Positions 34,654 through 43,848 are shown, numbered from the stretch's first letter. The stretch: 64,000 bases of DNA from Paradevosia sp036499825 (GCA_036499825.1 DASYCZ010000026.1:620001-684000), one strand, 5' to 3'. A program made the numbers and translations. Notes: generated from the sequence alone by a model not told the origin.

Positions 34654-35465
34654 ACAAGACCGGACTGTCGGACAACATCGTGGGCACGATCCTGCTGCTG
34701 GCGCTGGGGATTTTCGTTCTCGGGCCGCTGATCGGGGTCCTGCTCTGGGCCTTTGCGGATACCTGGCGGCCGCCGGCACTGATTCCCACGGCCTGGGGGT
34801 TCAAGTATTGGCAGATGCTGTTGGCCCGCGCCGATGTTCAGCATGCCATTCCCACCTCCCTGATCATTTCGACCATCGTGACGTTGCTCTCCGCCATGGT
34901 GTGCTGGCCGGCGGCCTACGCCTTTGCGCGGGTGCAGTTTCCGGGCCGGCGCTGGCTGCTGCTTTCCTTCATCGCGGTCAACGCCTTTCCGCGCTTTCCC
35001 CTCTATATCTCGATCGCGGTGATTTTCCTCTCCACAGGGTTGATCGGAACGCCCGTCGCGGTGGTCATGGTGCAGCTCGTGTTCTCGCTGCTGTTCATGA
35101 TCTGGATTCCGGCTGCGGCGTTTCGCGGTGTCGATCCGCGCATGGAAGAAGCGGCTCTCGATGTGGGCGCCTCCCAGTTCCTGGTGCTGCTGCGCATCAC
35201 TCTGCCGCAGGCCGCCCCAGCTCTGGCGGCGGCGGCGCTACTCACTTTCGTCAACACTTTCTACGATGTGGACGGCGCCCTGCTCGTCGGCATTCCCAAT
35301 GTCCAGACCCTGCCGATCATCATGCTCTCGCTGATCAGCGGACAGATCATCGTCCAGTACGGCGCCGTGCTGGCGGTGATGCTCTGGGTCCCCTCGCTGG
35401 TGCTGCTGATCTTCGCGCGGCGCCTGTTCGAAAGCCGCAGCCTGGCTGCCGGATTTGGAGCTTAG
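34650..35465 (+). CDS. ABC permease 2 of the same importer
   Basis: The 271-residue permease has six hydrophobic segments; EAA loop RMEEAALDVGASQFLVLLRITLPQAAPA. It overlaps the first permease by 4 bp. Confidence 0.88.
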   Translation: MNKTGLSDNIVGTILLLALGIFVLGPLIGVLLWAFADTWRPPALIPTAWGFKYWQMLLARADVQHAIPTSLIISTIVTLLSAMVCWPAAYAFARVQFPGRRWLLLSFIAVNAFPRFPLYISIAVIFLSTGLIGTPVAVVMVQLVFSLLFMIWIPAAAFRGVDPRMEEAALDVGASQFLVLLRITLPQAAPALAAAALLTFVNTFYDVDGALLVGIPNVQTLPIIMLSLISGQIIVQYGAVLAVMLWVPSLVLLIFARRLFESRSLAAGFGA

Positions 35466-35467
35466 CC

Positions 35468-36574
35468 ATGCCCGCTTTGGCACTGCGTGACGTTACGCGC
35501 ACTTTCGGTCCGACCTTCGCCGTCAATCGCCTGAACCTTGAGATCGAGGCCGGGGAATTCATCTGCCTGCTCGGCCCTTCGGGCTGCGGCAAATCGACGG
35601 CTTTGCGGATGATCGCCGGTTTCGAAACCCCGGACGGCGGGGATATTCTGATCGACGATGCCTCGACGATCGGTGTGCCGCCGAACCGGCGGGCGACCAG
35701 CATGGTGTTCCAGAACCATGCTCTGTGGAGCCACATGACGGTGGCGGGCAACATCACCTTCGGCCTGAAGATCCGGCGCCTGTCCCGGCAGGCGATCGCC
35801 GACAAGCTGGCGCAGGTGCTTGAGCTGGTGGGGCTGACGGGCCTCGAGAAGCGCCATCCCGCCCAGCTTTCCGGCGGGCAGCGGCAGCGTGTGGCGCTCG
35901 CCCGTTCGCTGGTGCTGGAGCCCCGGATACTCCTGCTGGACGAACCGTTCTCGAGCCTCGATGCGCATCTGCGCATTCGCCTGCGCGATGAACTCAAGGC
36001 CATCCAGCGCCGTCTGGGGCTCACCACCGTCTTCGTCACGCACGACCAGGAAGAGGCAATGGCCCTCGCCGATCGGATCGTGGTGATGCATGCCGGCACC
36101 ATCGAACAGGCAGGGTCGCCGGCTACCATCTACAACGAACCGGCTACCCTGTTCGCCGCCGGCTTTATCGGCACCATGACCATGTTGCCGGCCCGCATCG
36201 AAAGTGGCCTTCTCATGGCCGGGCCGATTGCGCTGGATTTCCCGGATCAGGCCCGCAACGGTGAGTGGACCCTGGCCCTGCGGCCCGAGGACCTTGGGCT
36301 TGGTGCACCGGGCAGCGGCCATGCCAATGGCGTCGTCGACAGCCTGGTCGATTTCGGCCCCACCAGGATCGCCACGGTGACGCTGGATGGCGGCGCGCAG
36401 GTCAAGGTGCAGGCCGGCCGGCGCCAGCTGGCTATCGCCGGCGAACTTGTGGGGGTGACCGTCAACCGTGCGCTCGCCTATCGCGACGGGCGCTCCCCTA
36501 TCGAATTGACGCCTGAGCCTGGCCGAGCGGGGCGAACATCGGACAACGCATCGCCCATGGAGATTTTCGCATGA
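35468..36574 (+). CDS. ABC ATP-binding subunit of the same importer
   Basis: The 368-residue ATPase has Walker A GPSGCGKST, signature LSGGQRQRVALARSL, Walker B LLLDEPFSSLD, switch His in FVTHDQEEA and a C-terminal TOBE domain. ATG at 35468, 2 bp after the permease stop. Stop overlaps the start of the phosphodiesterase gene, which ties that enzyme to the transported substrate. Confidence 0.9.
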   Translation: MPALALRDVTRTFGPTFAVNRLNLEIEAGEFICLLGPSGCGKSTALRMIAGFETPDGGDILIDDASTIGVPPNRRATSMVFQNHALWSHMTVAGNITFGLKIRRLSRQAIADKLAQVLELVGLTGLEKRHPAQLSGGQRQRVALARSLVLEPRILLLDEPFSSLDAHLRIRLRDELKAIQRRLGLTTVFVTHDQEEAMALADRIVVMHAGTIEQAGSPATIYNEPATLFAAGFIGTMTMLPARIESGLLMAGPIALDFPDQARNGEWTLALRPEDLGLGAPGSGHANGVVDSLVDFGPTRIATVTLDGGAQVKVQAGRRQLAIAGELVGVTVNRALAYRDGRSPIELTPEPGRAGRTSDNASPMEIFA

Positions 36575-37644
36575 ACTCGTGGAACGAAGGTGTGCTCACC
36601 GAGGTGGTTGGCCGGTTGACGCCGGTGCCGCTGGACGAACGCACGGCAATCCTTTCGGGGCCAATCGGCAATGAAAATCACCGCGGCCATTTCGACCGCC
36701 TGCCGGCGCTTCGCCAGATCGAACAGGCCGGTGCACCAAGGCGGCAGGGGATCGAGGGCGCGGCGCGGGTTGTGTTCTGGAATGTCGAGCGGCTGCGCCA
36801 TATCGATGCCATCACCGAAACGCTCAAGGGGCTAAACCCTGATGTGACGCTGTTGTGCGAAATCGATCGTGGCATGGCCCGTACGCACAACGCCGATCCC
36901 ATCGTCGATCTCGCGGCCCGGCTCGACCAATCCTATCTCTACGCCTTGGAATTCGTCGAACTGGGTCTGGGCGACCTCAATGAGCAACGCGATCACGCCG
37001 GCGAGCTAAATGCCGAGGGCTTTCACGGCGCGGCCGTGCTTTCGGCGGTTGAGATGCAGCAGCCCTTCCTCATCCGGCTCGACGGGCGGGGTAAATGGTT
37101 CGACGGCGCGTTCAATGAACGGCGCGTCGGCGGCACTATCGCACTGGGCGCCAAGATCGACGTTGGCGGCACGCCGGTGACCATGGTCAGCGTGCACCTC
37201 GAAAGCCATTGCGACCCGGAGACGCGGGCTGCGGACATGCGCTCGATGCTGCAGCGCATCGACAGTTTCGCTGCCGGCGAGCCGGTGATCCTGGGCGGCG
37301 ATTTCAACAGTTCCACCACCAGCCCCGACCAGCGCCGGGATCGTCCCGCCTATCAGGCGCTGATCGACAGCGACCCGTCCCGGCTCACCGCGCCCGAGCC
37401 CTTCGAGCCGCTCTTCCGGGTGGCAGAGGACTATGGTTTTGACTGGCACACGTCCAATGTCATGGGGGTGCCCACGCAGCGCTTCGTTGCGGGCACCGAC
37501 CGGCGGAACCACAAGCTCGACTGGTTCTTCACGCGAGGGCTCGCCGCATCCGAGGCAGCCATCATCCCGGCCCTGCGCGACGACGGTAGTCCGTCGTCCG
37601 ATCACGAATGCCTGGCAGTGACGATCAGGCCGGCTTCGGCCTAG
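36571..37644 (+). CDS. Endonuclease/exonuclease/phosphatase (EEP) family enzyme
   Basis: The 357-residue product has the EEP catalytic set: N71 (VVFWNVERL), E97 (LLCEID), HLESH, GGDFN near 245 and SDHE near the C-terminus. No signal peptide is present, so it is cytoplasmic. It is translationally coupled to the ABC genes, so the likely substrate is an imported phosphodiester or phosphate ester, not DNA. The first 65 residues precede the EEP fold and are of unknown role. It overlaps the convergent DapA-like gene by 4 bp. Confidence 0.82.
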   Translation: MNSWNEGVLTEVVGRLTPVPLDERTAILSGPIGNENHRGHFDRLPALRQIEQAGAPRRQGIEGAARVVFWNVERLRHIDAITETLKGLNPDVTLLCEIDRGMARTHNADPIVDLAARLDQSYLYALEFVELGLGDLNEQRDHAGELNAEGFHGAAVLSAVEMQQPFLIRLDGRGKWFDGAFNERRVGGTIALGAKIDVGGTPVTMVSVHLESHCDPETRAADMRSMLQRIDSFAAGEPVILGGDFNSSTTSPDQRRDRPAYQALIDSDPSRLTAPEPFEPLFRVAEDYGFDWHTSNVMGVPTQRFVAGTDRRNHKLDWFFTRGLAASEAAIIPALRDDGSPSSDHECLAVTIRPASA

Positions 37645-38576
37645 AGCTTGGCGCGTGGATCGATACGAGCCAGCCTGTTGAGCAGATAGTCGATTTCGGC
37701 TTTTGCGGCTGGCGTGAGCGTGCCGCCGGGTGAACGCTGGGTGTCGTGGGCAATGGCGCCACGCTTTTGCAGGACGTATTTGCGGACCGCCAGGCCAACG
37801 CCTTGCTGCTGTTCGTATCGCAACAGCGGCAGGTGCGCGTCGAACAGATCGTGGGCTTTGTCGCGTTCGCCCGCAGCAGCAGCGTTGACGACGTCGGTGA
37901 GCATATCGGGGAAAGCATAGCCGGTCATGGCGCCGTTAGCGCCGCGCTCGGTTTCGAAATCGAGGAACAAACCGCCATTGCCGCACAGGATCGAGATCGG
38001 CCGCATGCTGCCTTCGGCCTCGAACTTGCGCAGTGTGGAAATCTTCTCCAAGCCCGGCCAATCCTCGTGCTTGAGCATGACGCAGGATGGATTGTCGTTG
38101 ACGATGCGCTTGATGACGCCCGGCGTGAAGACGACGCTGAGGATCAGCGGATAATCCTGGATGACGAACGGAATGTCCGGGCCGATCGCCTCAACCGCCT
38201 GGCGATAATAGGTGACGATCTGATCATCGGTCCTGAGGCTCGACGGCGGCGCGATCATCACGCCCGCAGCGCCTGCTGCCATCGAGCTCTTGGCCAGCGA
38301 GGCCATGGCGGCGAAACCCGGCGACGAAACGCCCACAATCACCGGAATGGCATGCGCCCGTTTCACCACCTGTTTCACCAGGGCCAGGGATTCGTCCTGG
38401 TCGAGTTTGGGCGCTTCGCCCATGATGCCGAGGATGGTGAGGCCCGTCGCGCCCGACTGCAGATAGAAGTCGGTGAGCTGGTCGACTGATCTGGTGTCGA
38501 TCTGCCCATCCGGCAGAAATGGCGTGGCCGCGATGGGATAGACACCACGGGCGGTATTGTCGAATTTGGCGGGCAT
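37641..38576 (-). CDS. DapA-family (dihydrodipicolinate synthase-like) aldolase
   Basis: The 311-residue TIM barrel has Schiff-base Lys in VMLKHED (about residue 172) and Tyr in VIQDYPL, and GIMGEAPKL where DapA has the GTTGE loop. The altered loop suggests a catabolic aldolase/lyase or dehydratase rather than lysine biosynthesis. Last gene of the minus-strand tct operon, 80 bp after the SDR gene. Confidence 0.85.
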   Translation of the reverse strand: MPAKFDNTARGVYPIAATPFLPDGQIDTRSVDQLTDFYLQSGATGLTILGIMGEAPKLDQDESLALVKQVVKRAHAIPVIVGVSSPGFAAMASLAKSSMAAGAAGVMIAPPSSLRTDDQIVTYYRQAVEAIGPDIPFVIQDYPLILSVVFTPGVIKRIVNDNPSCVMLKHEDWPGLEKISTLRKFEAEGSMRPISILCGNGGLFLDFETERGANGAMTGYAFPDMLTDVVNAAAAGERDKAHDLFDAHLPLLRYEQQQGVGLAVRKYVLQKRGAIAHDTQRSPGGTLTPAAKAEIDYLLNRLARIDPRAKL

Positions 38577-38656
38577 GGCGATGTCCTGTGACGATGAATG
38601 GCTTGGTAGCGCCGATTCACTGCCGCAGACAAGCGCGGCAGCGGTGCAATTTAGGG

Positions 38657-39442
38657 TCAGATGCTCTGAATCAGTCCGCCATCGATGCGGATGACCGAGC
38701 CGGTGAGGTAGGAAGCGCGCTGGCTGGCCAGAAAAGTCACCACGTCGGCATATTCCTGCGGCTCGCCATAGCGGCCGACGGGAATGCTCGCCGTGCTCTC
38801 GGCAGCGACATCCTCCACGGTGCGCCCTTCCCGCTTGGCTTTCTGCTCATCGAGAAAACTGATGCGCTGCGTCGCGATGCGTCCGGGCAGCACGATGTTG
38901 GCAGTGATGCCGTCGCGACCGACCTCGCGCGCCAGCGTCTTCGACCAGCCAAGCAGGGACATGCGCAAGGCATTGGAAATGCCGAGATTGGCGATGGGGG
39001 CCACGACGCCCGACGATGTTGAGGTTATGATGCGGCCCCATTTCGCTGCACGCATGCCCGGGAGCACGCGGTCGGTGATGCCGATGACGGACAGCACCAT
39101 TGCGTCGAAATGCTTGCTCCACATCGCCAGATCCTGTCCGGCGGCGGGTGTCGGTGGCGGACCGCCCGTCATGTTGACCAGAATTCCGACCGGGCCGAGC
39201 TTGCTTTCGATTGCCGTAACGCGCTCGTCGATGACCGACAGCGCGCCCAGGTCCCAGGCGAGCGCTTCGGCTGTGCCGCCGGCGGCGCGTATCTCGGCGA
39301 CAGTCTTTGCCGCAGCCCCGGCATCGAGGTCGGCAACCGCTACCTTGGCGCCCTCCCCCGCAAGCGTTCGTGCGATGGCGCCGCCGAGGCCGCCACCCGC
39401 GCCATGTACCAGCGCCACCTTACCGTCGAGATCGAGCTTCAA
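38657..39442 (-). CDS. SDR-family protein lacking the YxxxK motif
   Basis: The 261-residue product has the nucleotide-binding GAGGGLGGAIA near residue 12 and the strand GRIITSTSS with the catalytic Ser region. The usual YxxxK is replaced by NLGISNALRMSLLGWSKTLA, so the canonical Tyr and Lys are absent. A divergent BKR-like SDR subgroup with this feature exists. It ends IRIDGGLIQSI, as in FabG-like proteins. The TTG start at 39442 has AAGGA 9 nt upstream. Located between tctC and the DapA-like gene. Confidence 0.78.
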   Translation of the reverse strand: MKLDLDGKVALVHGAGGGLGGAIARTLAGEGAKVAVADLDAGAAAKTVAEIRAAGGTAEALAWDLGALSVIDERVTAIESKLGPVGILVNMTGGPPPTPAAGQDLAMWSKHFDAMVLSVIGITDRVLPGMRAAKWGRIITSTSSGVVAPIANLGISNALRMSLLGWSKTLAREVGRDGITANIVLPGRIATQRISFLDEQKAKREGRTVEDVAAESTASIPVGRYGEPQEYADVVTFLASQRASYLTGSVIRIDGGLIQSI

Positions 39443-39471
39443 CGTCCATATTCCTTGCGCGAATGAGAGAT

Positions 39472-39495
39472 GGCCACCGGCAACCGCCGATGGCC
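39472..39495 (-). other. Stem-loop between tctC and the SDR gene
   Basis: The minus-strand RNA folds GGCCAUCGGC-GGUU-GCCGGUGGCC, a 10-bp stem with one U-G wobble. No U-tract follows. Fits the window-wide pattern of structures behind binding-protein genes. Confidence 0.6.
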
Positions 39496-39503
39496 GGATG
39501 TGA

Positions 39504-40463
39504 TTATTGAACCCAGGGATTGGTCTTCCACAGCTGCTGCAGCACTTCGGTCTGCTCGCGAACATACTTCTCGGTATCGGCAGGCCCCATGTAGAACGCC
39601 GGGATCTGGCGCTTGACGGCATCGGCCTTGAACGCATCATCCGAGAACGTCGAGGCAAAGCAGGCGCTGAGCTTATCGAGAGCTTCCTTCGGCGTACCCT
39701 TGGGGGCTGCGAAGATCTGGTTGGAGCCGCCGATCACGTCGAAGCCCAGTTCGCGCATGGTTGGGACGTCGGGCAGGAACTGCGAGCGCTGCTCGCCGGC
39801 GATGGCCAGCGGCTTGACCTGATCGAGATAGCTCGCGGCCTCGCTGTCGGACATGCTGGCGGCGGTGACGTGGCCGCCAAGCAGGGCGGCGCGCGACGAA
39901 CCGCCATCGCCGAACGGCACCATGGTCATCTTGATGTTGGCCTTGGCCGACAGCAGGAGCTGCGTGAGATGGTCATCGCCGCCCAGGCTGCTGAGACCCA
40001 GCGTTACGGGGTTGGCATTGGCGTAGTCGATGAAATCCTTGAGCGAATTGATCTTGGAGTCCTTGGCGACATCGATGGTCACGCGCGATGAGGTGACATT
40101 GGCGACATAGTCGAGCTGATCGGCGGGCAGCTTGCCGCCTGTCTGGATCGCCTGCGCGCCGACATTGGGCATGTTCGCGGCGCCGATGGTGTAGCCATCG
40201 GGCTTGGCCGCAACCAGCTGCGCCAATGCCAGGGCGCCGCCGGCGCCAGCCTTGTTGACGATGATCACGGGCTGGCCGAGGCACTTTTCCACATAGGGCA
40301 AAAATGTGCGTGCCGTGGCATCGCCGCCCGAACCGGGCGCGGAGCTGGCGATGATGGTCACGGCGTGATCGGGATAGGCCGCGGCGGCTCCCTGAATGCC
40401 GAGTGAAACGAAAGCCGTGGCCGCCAGTGCGACCTGCGCTAGCCGAGAGTTGCGAATGGACAT
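39504..40463 (-). CDS. tctC: Tripartite tricarboxylate transporter binding protein
   Basis: The 319-residue product has a signal peptide (ending GIQGAAAAYPDH) and the TctC pattern: VTIIASSAPGSGGDATARTF, then VNKAGAGGALALAQLVAAKPDGYTIG. It binds a carboxylate for uptake with the TctA/TctB membrane proteins encoded upstream in the same operon. AGGAGGAAC lies just before the ATG. A 22-bp box shared with two other promoters lies about 90 bp upstream. Confidence 0.9.
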   Translation of the reverse strand: MSIRNSRLAQVALAATAFVSLGIQGAAAAYPDHAVTIIASSAPGSGGDATARTFLPYVEKCLGQPVIIVNKAGAGGALALAQLVAAKPDGYTIGAANMPNVGAQAIQTGGKLPADQLDYVANVTSSRVTIDVAKDSKINSLKDFIDYANANPVTLGLSSLGGDDHLTQLLLSAKANIKMTMVPFGDGGSSRAALLGGHVTAASMSDSEAASYLDQVKPLAIAGEQRSQFLPDVPTMRELGFDVIGGSNQIFAAPKGTPKEALDKLSACFASTFSDDAFKADAVKRQIPAFYMGPADTEKYVREQTEVLQQLWKTNPWVQ

Positions 40464-40551
40464 TGTTCCTCCTGATGCCTTGCCGGCAGCTTGATTGAGG
40501 CCCCGACGATGGCACGCAGGGCGATAAGTTAAAATTTCCGATTTTTTATGA

Positions 40552-40573
40552 TGTGATAACAAAACCGCTGCAG
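40552..40573 (-). promoter_or_regulatory. 22-bp shared box, site A (tctC)
   Basis: The plus strand reads TGTGATAACAAAACCGCTGCAG. It agrees gap-free with sites B (43724) and C (54206) at 15 common positions: GTGATA, AA, CGCTGCA. It lies in the amidohydrolase-tctC gap, about 90 bp upstream of tctC. Likely a site for the LysR regulator at 54322; inferred. Confidence 0.5.
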
Positions 40574-41644
40574 CTAGGCGATGTTGTAGAGCCGTTTCGC
40601 ATTGCCGCCCGCAATGGCCCCGCGCTCGGCTTCGGTGAAGCTTGCCACTGCCGCCAAATGGCCGAGAGGGTCATATTCGCCCATGTCCGCCGGATAGTCC
40701 GTGCCTACCATCACGTGGTCGGCGCCGAAGGTCCTGACCAGGTATTCGAGCTGGTGCGGGCTGAAGACGATGGAGTCGAAATAGACGCGCCTGAGATAGC
40801 TCGAGGGCGGATTGGGCAATTCGCCGTGCGCGTCGCTACGGGCGCCCCAGGCGTGATCCATGCGGCCCGAATAGGCCGCCGCGAAGGCTCCACCATGCGA
40901 GGCGACGACCTTGAGTTCGGGATGTCGCTCCAGCACGCCGTCGAGGATGAGGTAATGCAGCGCGATGGTGGTTTCGAGCGGATTGCCAATGGTGTTGTTG
41001 AGATAGAAACGCGTCAGCCGTTCGGGCTGGGTGAAACCGGTGGGATGAATGAAGACCACGGCCTCCAGCGCTTCGGCCTTGGCCCAGAAAGGCGCGAAGT
41101 CCGGCCCGGAGATTTCTCGGCCACCGAGATTGGTGGGAATTTGAACGCCCTTGAGACCAAGCTGCCGGACGCCGCGTTCAAGCTCCTCTACAGCTGCGGA
41201 CATATCCTCGAGCGGCACCGCGCCGATAGCGACGAAGCGGTCCGGCCGGTTGGCGGCCAGCGCCGCGATATTGTCGTTGACGATCGTGGCGGCCTTGATG
41301 GCGACATCCCGCGGCAGACCCTGATACATCTGCGCCGGCACCGGCGTCAGCACCTGAATGTCGATACCCATGGCATCCATGTCGACGAGCCGCGGACGCC
41401 AGTCGATCTGCAGCGGCCGCCGGTCGGCAACTTGCTTGGCCATGATCGACTTGGTTTCCGATACGGCCAGGCGCTCGATGCCTGTCTTGCCGGCCTCCAG
41501 ATGCTGGTTGGCGAGCGCCGCTGCCTCAACCGACCATACGTGGGTGTGCATGTCGACGGTGGTGGTGGACGGACGCGTTTCACGCCCGGGAAGGCCATGG
41601 GTGCGCGCGGCCGTAGGGCCGTAGGGTGTGGGTACGAAAGTCAT
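40574..41644 (-). CDS. Amidohydrolase-2 (ACMSD-like) family enzyme, paralogue 1
   Basis: The 356-residue product has the metal motif VDMHTHVWS near residue 30, a conserved His in VASHGGAFAAAYSGRMDHAW and the C-terminal Asp in VMVGTDYPADMGEY. This family includes metal-dependent decarboxylases (ACMSD, gamma-resorcylate decarboxylase) and hydrolases. Its sequence closely matches 56036-57106, especially over the C-terminal half. Located between tctA and tctC, so it probably acts on the imported carboxylate. Confidence 0.88.
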   Translation of the reverse strand: MTFVPTPYGPTAARTHGLPGRETRPSTTTVDMHTHVWSVEAAALANQHLEAGKTGIERLAVSETKSIMAKQVADRRPLQIDWRPRLVDMDAMGIDIQVLTPVPAQMYQGLPRDVAIKAATIVNDNIAALAANRPDRFVAIGAVPLEDMSAAVEELERGVRQLGLKGVQIPTNLGGREISGPDFAPFWAKAEALEAVVFIHPTGFTQPERLTRFYLNNTIGNPLETTIALHYLILDGVLERHPELKVVASHGGAFAAAYSGRMDHAWGARSDAHGELPNPPSSYLRRVYFDSIVFSPHQLEYLVRTFGADHVMVGTDYPADMGEYDPLGHLAAVASFTEAERGAIAGGNAKRLYNIA

Positions 41645-41650
41645 GAAGGA

Positions 41651-43180
41651 TCAGGCTCCGGTAGGATCGGTCGACGTCGGCACGGCGGCGGCGATGGCCG
41701 CCGCGCGCTTGCGGTCGCGGTAGTGATTGAACATCGGGTAGGACAGCACCAGGATCGTCAGCGCGATCATGATCCAGCAAATCCAGTTGGCGGTGAAAAT
41801 GCGGAAGTCACCGTTGGAGATCAGCAGGGCGATACGGAGGTTGAACTCGGCCTTGCCGCCCAGCACGACGCCGATGACGATCGGCGCGATGGGGAAGCCG
41901 AAGCGCGTCATGATGAGGCCGACGATGCCGAAACCAACGCATACGAAGACGTCGAACATCGAGTTGGACGAGGCGAAGATTCCCGCCGTCATGATGCAGA
42001 TGATCAGCGGCAAAAGCAGCGCCTGCGGCAGGCGCAGCAGATGCGCGAAGATACGGCTGGCGCCGGCGCCGCCGATGACCATGATGAGGGCAGCGGTGAA
42101 GAACATCTGCCAGCAATAGCCGTAGACGATATCGGGCGCGTCGCGGAACAGCTGCGGCCCGGGCTGGAAGCCCTGGATGAGCAGCGCACCGAGCATGAGC
42201 GCCGCGACGTTGCTGCCCGGAATCCCGAGGGTCAGCGCCGGGATCATGGCAGAGGCGTTGTCGGCGGCATTCACCGATTCAGCGGCGGCAAGGCCCTCGG
42301 GGCTGCCATGGCCGAAACGTTCCGGATGCTTGGAACTGCGCTTGGCCTCGGCATAGGCGACAAATGAGGCGATGGCGGATCCCGGCAGGATGCCATTGAT
42401 GATGCCGATCAACGACGACTTCAGCCAGACGCGCCAGACCTCGGCGACGCTCCAGATGCCCTTGGTCATCTTGATGACGACGTGGCTGCTGGTGCCCATG
42501 GCGATGCCCGACTGCTTGGCGATGGCCCAGGCCGGCGGCAGCGACAATACGCCGATGAAGACGGCCAGTTCCGGCACGCCGCCCTGCAGGTCGAGGAGGC
42601 CGAAGGTGAAGCGCTCGTGCCCGGTGACGTTATCGAGCCCAACGGTGCCGATCAGCAGGCCAAAGCAGGCGGAGATGATGCCCTTGAGCAGGTCGTCGCC
42701 AAGCAGCGCCGAAATGGTGGCGAGGCCGAAGACGTTGACCCAGAAGATTTCCGCCGGACCGAAGGCCAGTGCCGCCGTCGCCAGCGGCGGCGCCAGGATC
42801 AGCAATGACAAAGCGCTGAGCATGCCGCCGACCGCCGCTGAGGTGGCCGATAATCGGATCGCGGCGCCCGCATGACCCTTCTTGGTCAGGGGGAAGCCAT
42901 CCCAGGCCGTACAGATCGCTCCCGGCGAGGCAGGAATGTTGAGCAGGATAGCCGGAATGGCGCTGCCCTGCGATGCGCCATTGTGGATGCCGGCCAGCAG
43001 GCCCAGCGCCGCCAGAGGCGGCAGCCCATAGGTGAAGGGGATGGCGAGCGCCACGCCCATGGTGCCGGTCAGGCCAGGCAAGGCGCCGACCATCACACCG
43101 ATGAGCGTGCCGACCAGCATGGCGAGAACCGATTGCCAGGCGAGAGCGGCGGCGAGCGAACTGCCCAGATGTTCGAGCAT
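41651..43180 (-). CDS. tctA: Tripartite tricarboxylate transporter large membrane subunit
   Basis: The 509-residue protein has about twelve hydrophobic segments and the TctA hallmarks GALPGLTGTMGVALAIPFTYGLPP near residue 35, and TLGIPGSNVAALMLGALLIQGFQPGP. It begins 3 bp after tctB and is followed 6 bp later by the amidohydrolase gene. Confidence 0.93.
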   Translation of the reverse strand: MLEHLGSSLAAALAWQSVLAMLVGTLIGVMVGALPGLTGTMGVALAIPFTYGLPPLAALGLLAGIHNGASQGSAIPAILLNIPASPGAICTAWDGFPLTKKGHAGAAIRLSATSAAVGGMLSALSLLILAPPLATAALAFGPAEIFWVNVFGLATISALLGDDLLKGIISACFGLLIGTVGLDNVTGHERFTFGLLDLQGGVPELAVFIGVLSLPPAWAIAKQSGIAMGTSSHVVIKMTKGIWSVAEVWRVWLKSSLIGIINGILPGSAIASFVAYAEAKRSSKHPERFGHGSPEGLAAAESVNAADNASAMIPALTLGIPGSNVAALMLGALLIQGFQPGPQLFRDAPDIVYGYCWQMFFTAALIMVIGGAGASRIFAHLLRLPQALLLPLIICIMTAGIFASSNSMFDVFVCVGFGIVGLIMTRFGFPIAPIVIGVVLGGKAEFNLRIALLISNGDFRIFTANWICWIMIALTILVLSYPMFNHYRDRKRAAAIAAAVPTSTDPTGA

Positions 43181-43183
43181 GAT

Positions 43184-43627
43184 CTAGTTCCTGGGAAAAA
43201 GCTGGAAGATCGCTTCCTGCGGCAATTGCACCTGGAAGACGAAGACGAAGAGATAGACCAGGACACCGAGGAAAATCGCGGTGGTCAGCGCCAGCGTCAG
43301 ATAGCGGCGCGACCCCAGCGCATAGGCGGTGACGGGGATGAAGAAGATGCTGGCAGTGACGTAGCCGAGATTGGCCACTGCCCCGACATACGCAATGGTG
43401 AGCCCGACGACGACGGCGAGACGTGTGGCCCCTTCCCTGTCGATCGGCTCACCCCGGCTCGGCCGTACAAAGCCCCGCACGATCATGATCAGGGAAACGA
43501 GCATCATGATGCCGGTGATCAACTGCGGAAACAGCGCCGCATCGGCTGGATATTGCCGCGCCATCAGGAAAATTCCTGCGGATAGCAGAAAGACGACGAT
43601 GCCGATGAGCGGATCGCGTAAAGCCAT
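43184..43627 (-). CDS. tctB: Tripartite tricarboxylate transporter small membrane subunit
   Basis: The 147-residue protein has four hydrophobic segments (LIGIVVFLLSAGIFLMA, LITGIMMLVSLIMIV, LAVVVGLTIAYVGAV, LALTTAIFLGVLVYLFVFVF), the usual TctB length and topology. First gene of the minus-strand operon tctB-tctA-amidohydrolase-tctC-SDR-dapA-like; control elements lie within 180 bp upstream. Confidence 0.88.
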   Translation of the reverse strand: MALRDPLIGIVVFLLSAGIFLMARQYPADAALFPQLITGIMMLVSLIMIVRGFVRPSRGEPIDREGATRLAVVVGLTIAYVGAVANLGYVTASIFFIPVTAYALGSRRYLTLALTTAIFLGVLVYLFVFVFQVQLPQEAIFQLFPRN

Positions 43628-43723
43628 ATGGCCCCTCCGGTAAGCTTGGCGGGTATGGTCCCCGCCTTGTTTTTCTTAGTTTGGCACTGGTCGTGCGTCT
43701 TTTATATACGTTTATTCGTTGCA

Positions 43724-43745
43724 CGTGATAAGCGAAACGCTGCAG
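43724..43745 (-). promoter_or_regulatory. 22-bp shared box, site B (tctB)
   Basis: The plus strand reads CGTGATAAGCGAAACGCTGCAG. It contains an AGCG-AAA-CGCT dyad and lies about 97 bp upstream of tctB, almost the same distance as site A from tctC. Shared with sites A and C. Confidence 0.55.
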
Positions 43746-43774
43746 ATGGCGTGTCCAGTGCCCTTCCCTTTCCA

Positions 43775-43806
43775 TTGACTTTCGCATTATCGTTATCGAT
43801 AATTGG
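43775..43806 (+). promoter_or_regulatory. Sigma-70 promoter with overlapping dyad operator, copy 1
   Basis: TTGACT (43775-43780), a 17-bp spacer and GATAAT (43798-43803) form a near-consensus promoter reading toward the cupin gene at 43849. The dyad ATTATCG-TTAT-CGATAAT (43786-43803) covers the spacer and -10. The wider element CATTATCG-N4-CGATAATTGG recurs at 58119. A bound repressor would block RNA polymerase here. The GntR regulator at 55248 is the leading candidate. Confidence 0.65.
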
Positions 43807-43848
43807 CGCAAATAAATCGCTCCTTAAGGGCGGATGGGAGGGTATGTT

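Noticed and set aside
34610..36574. 654-codon reading of the ATPase gene starting inside the second permease
   Set aside because: The first about 286 codons run through the permease gene in another frame. The ATG at 35468 starts a normal-length ATPase 2 bp after the permease stop.
40553..42367. 604-codon plus-strand open frame opposite the amidohydrolase and tctA
   Set aside because: It spans two real minus-strand genes and their junction and is full of Arg/Asp/Gly/His runs typical of antisense GC-rich frames.
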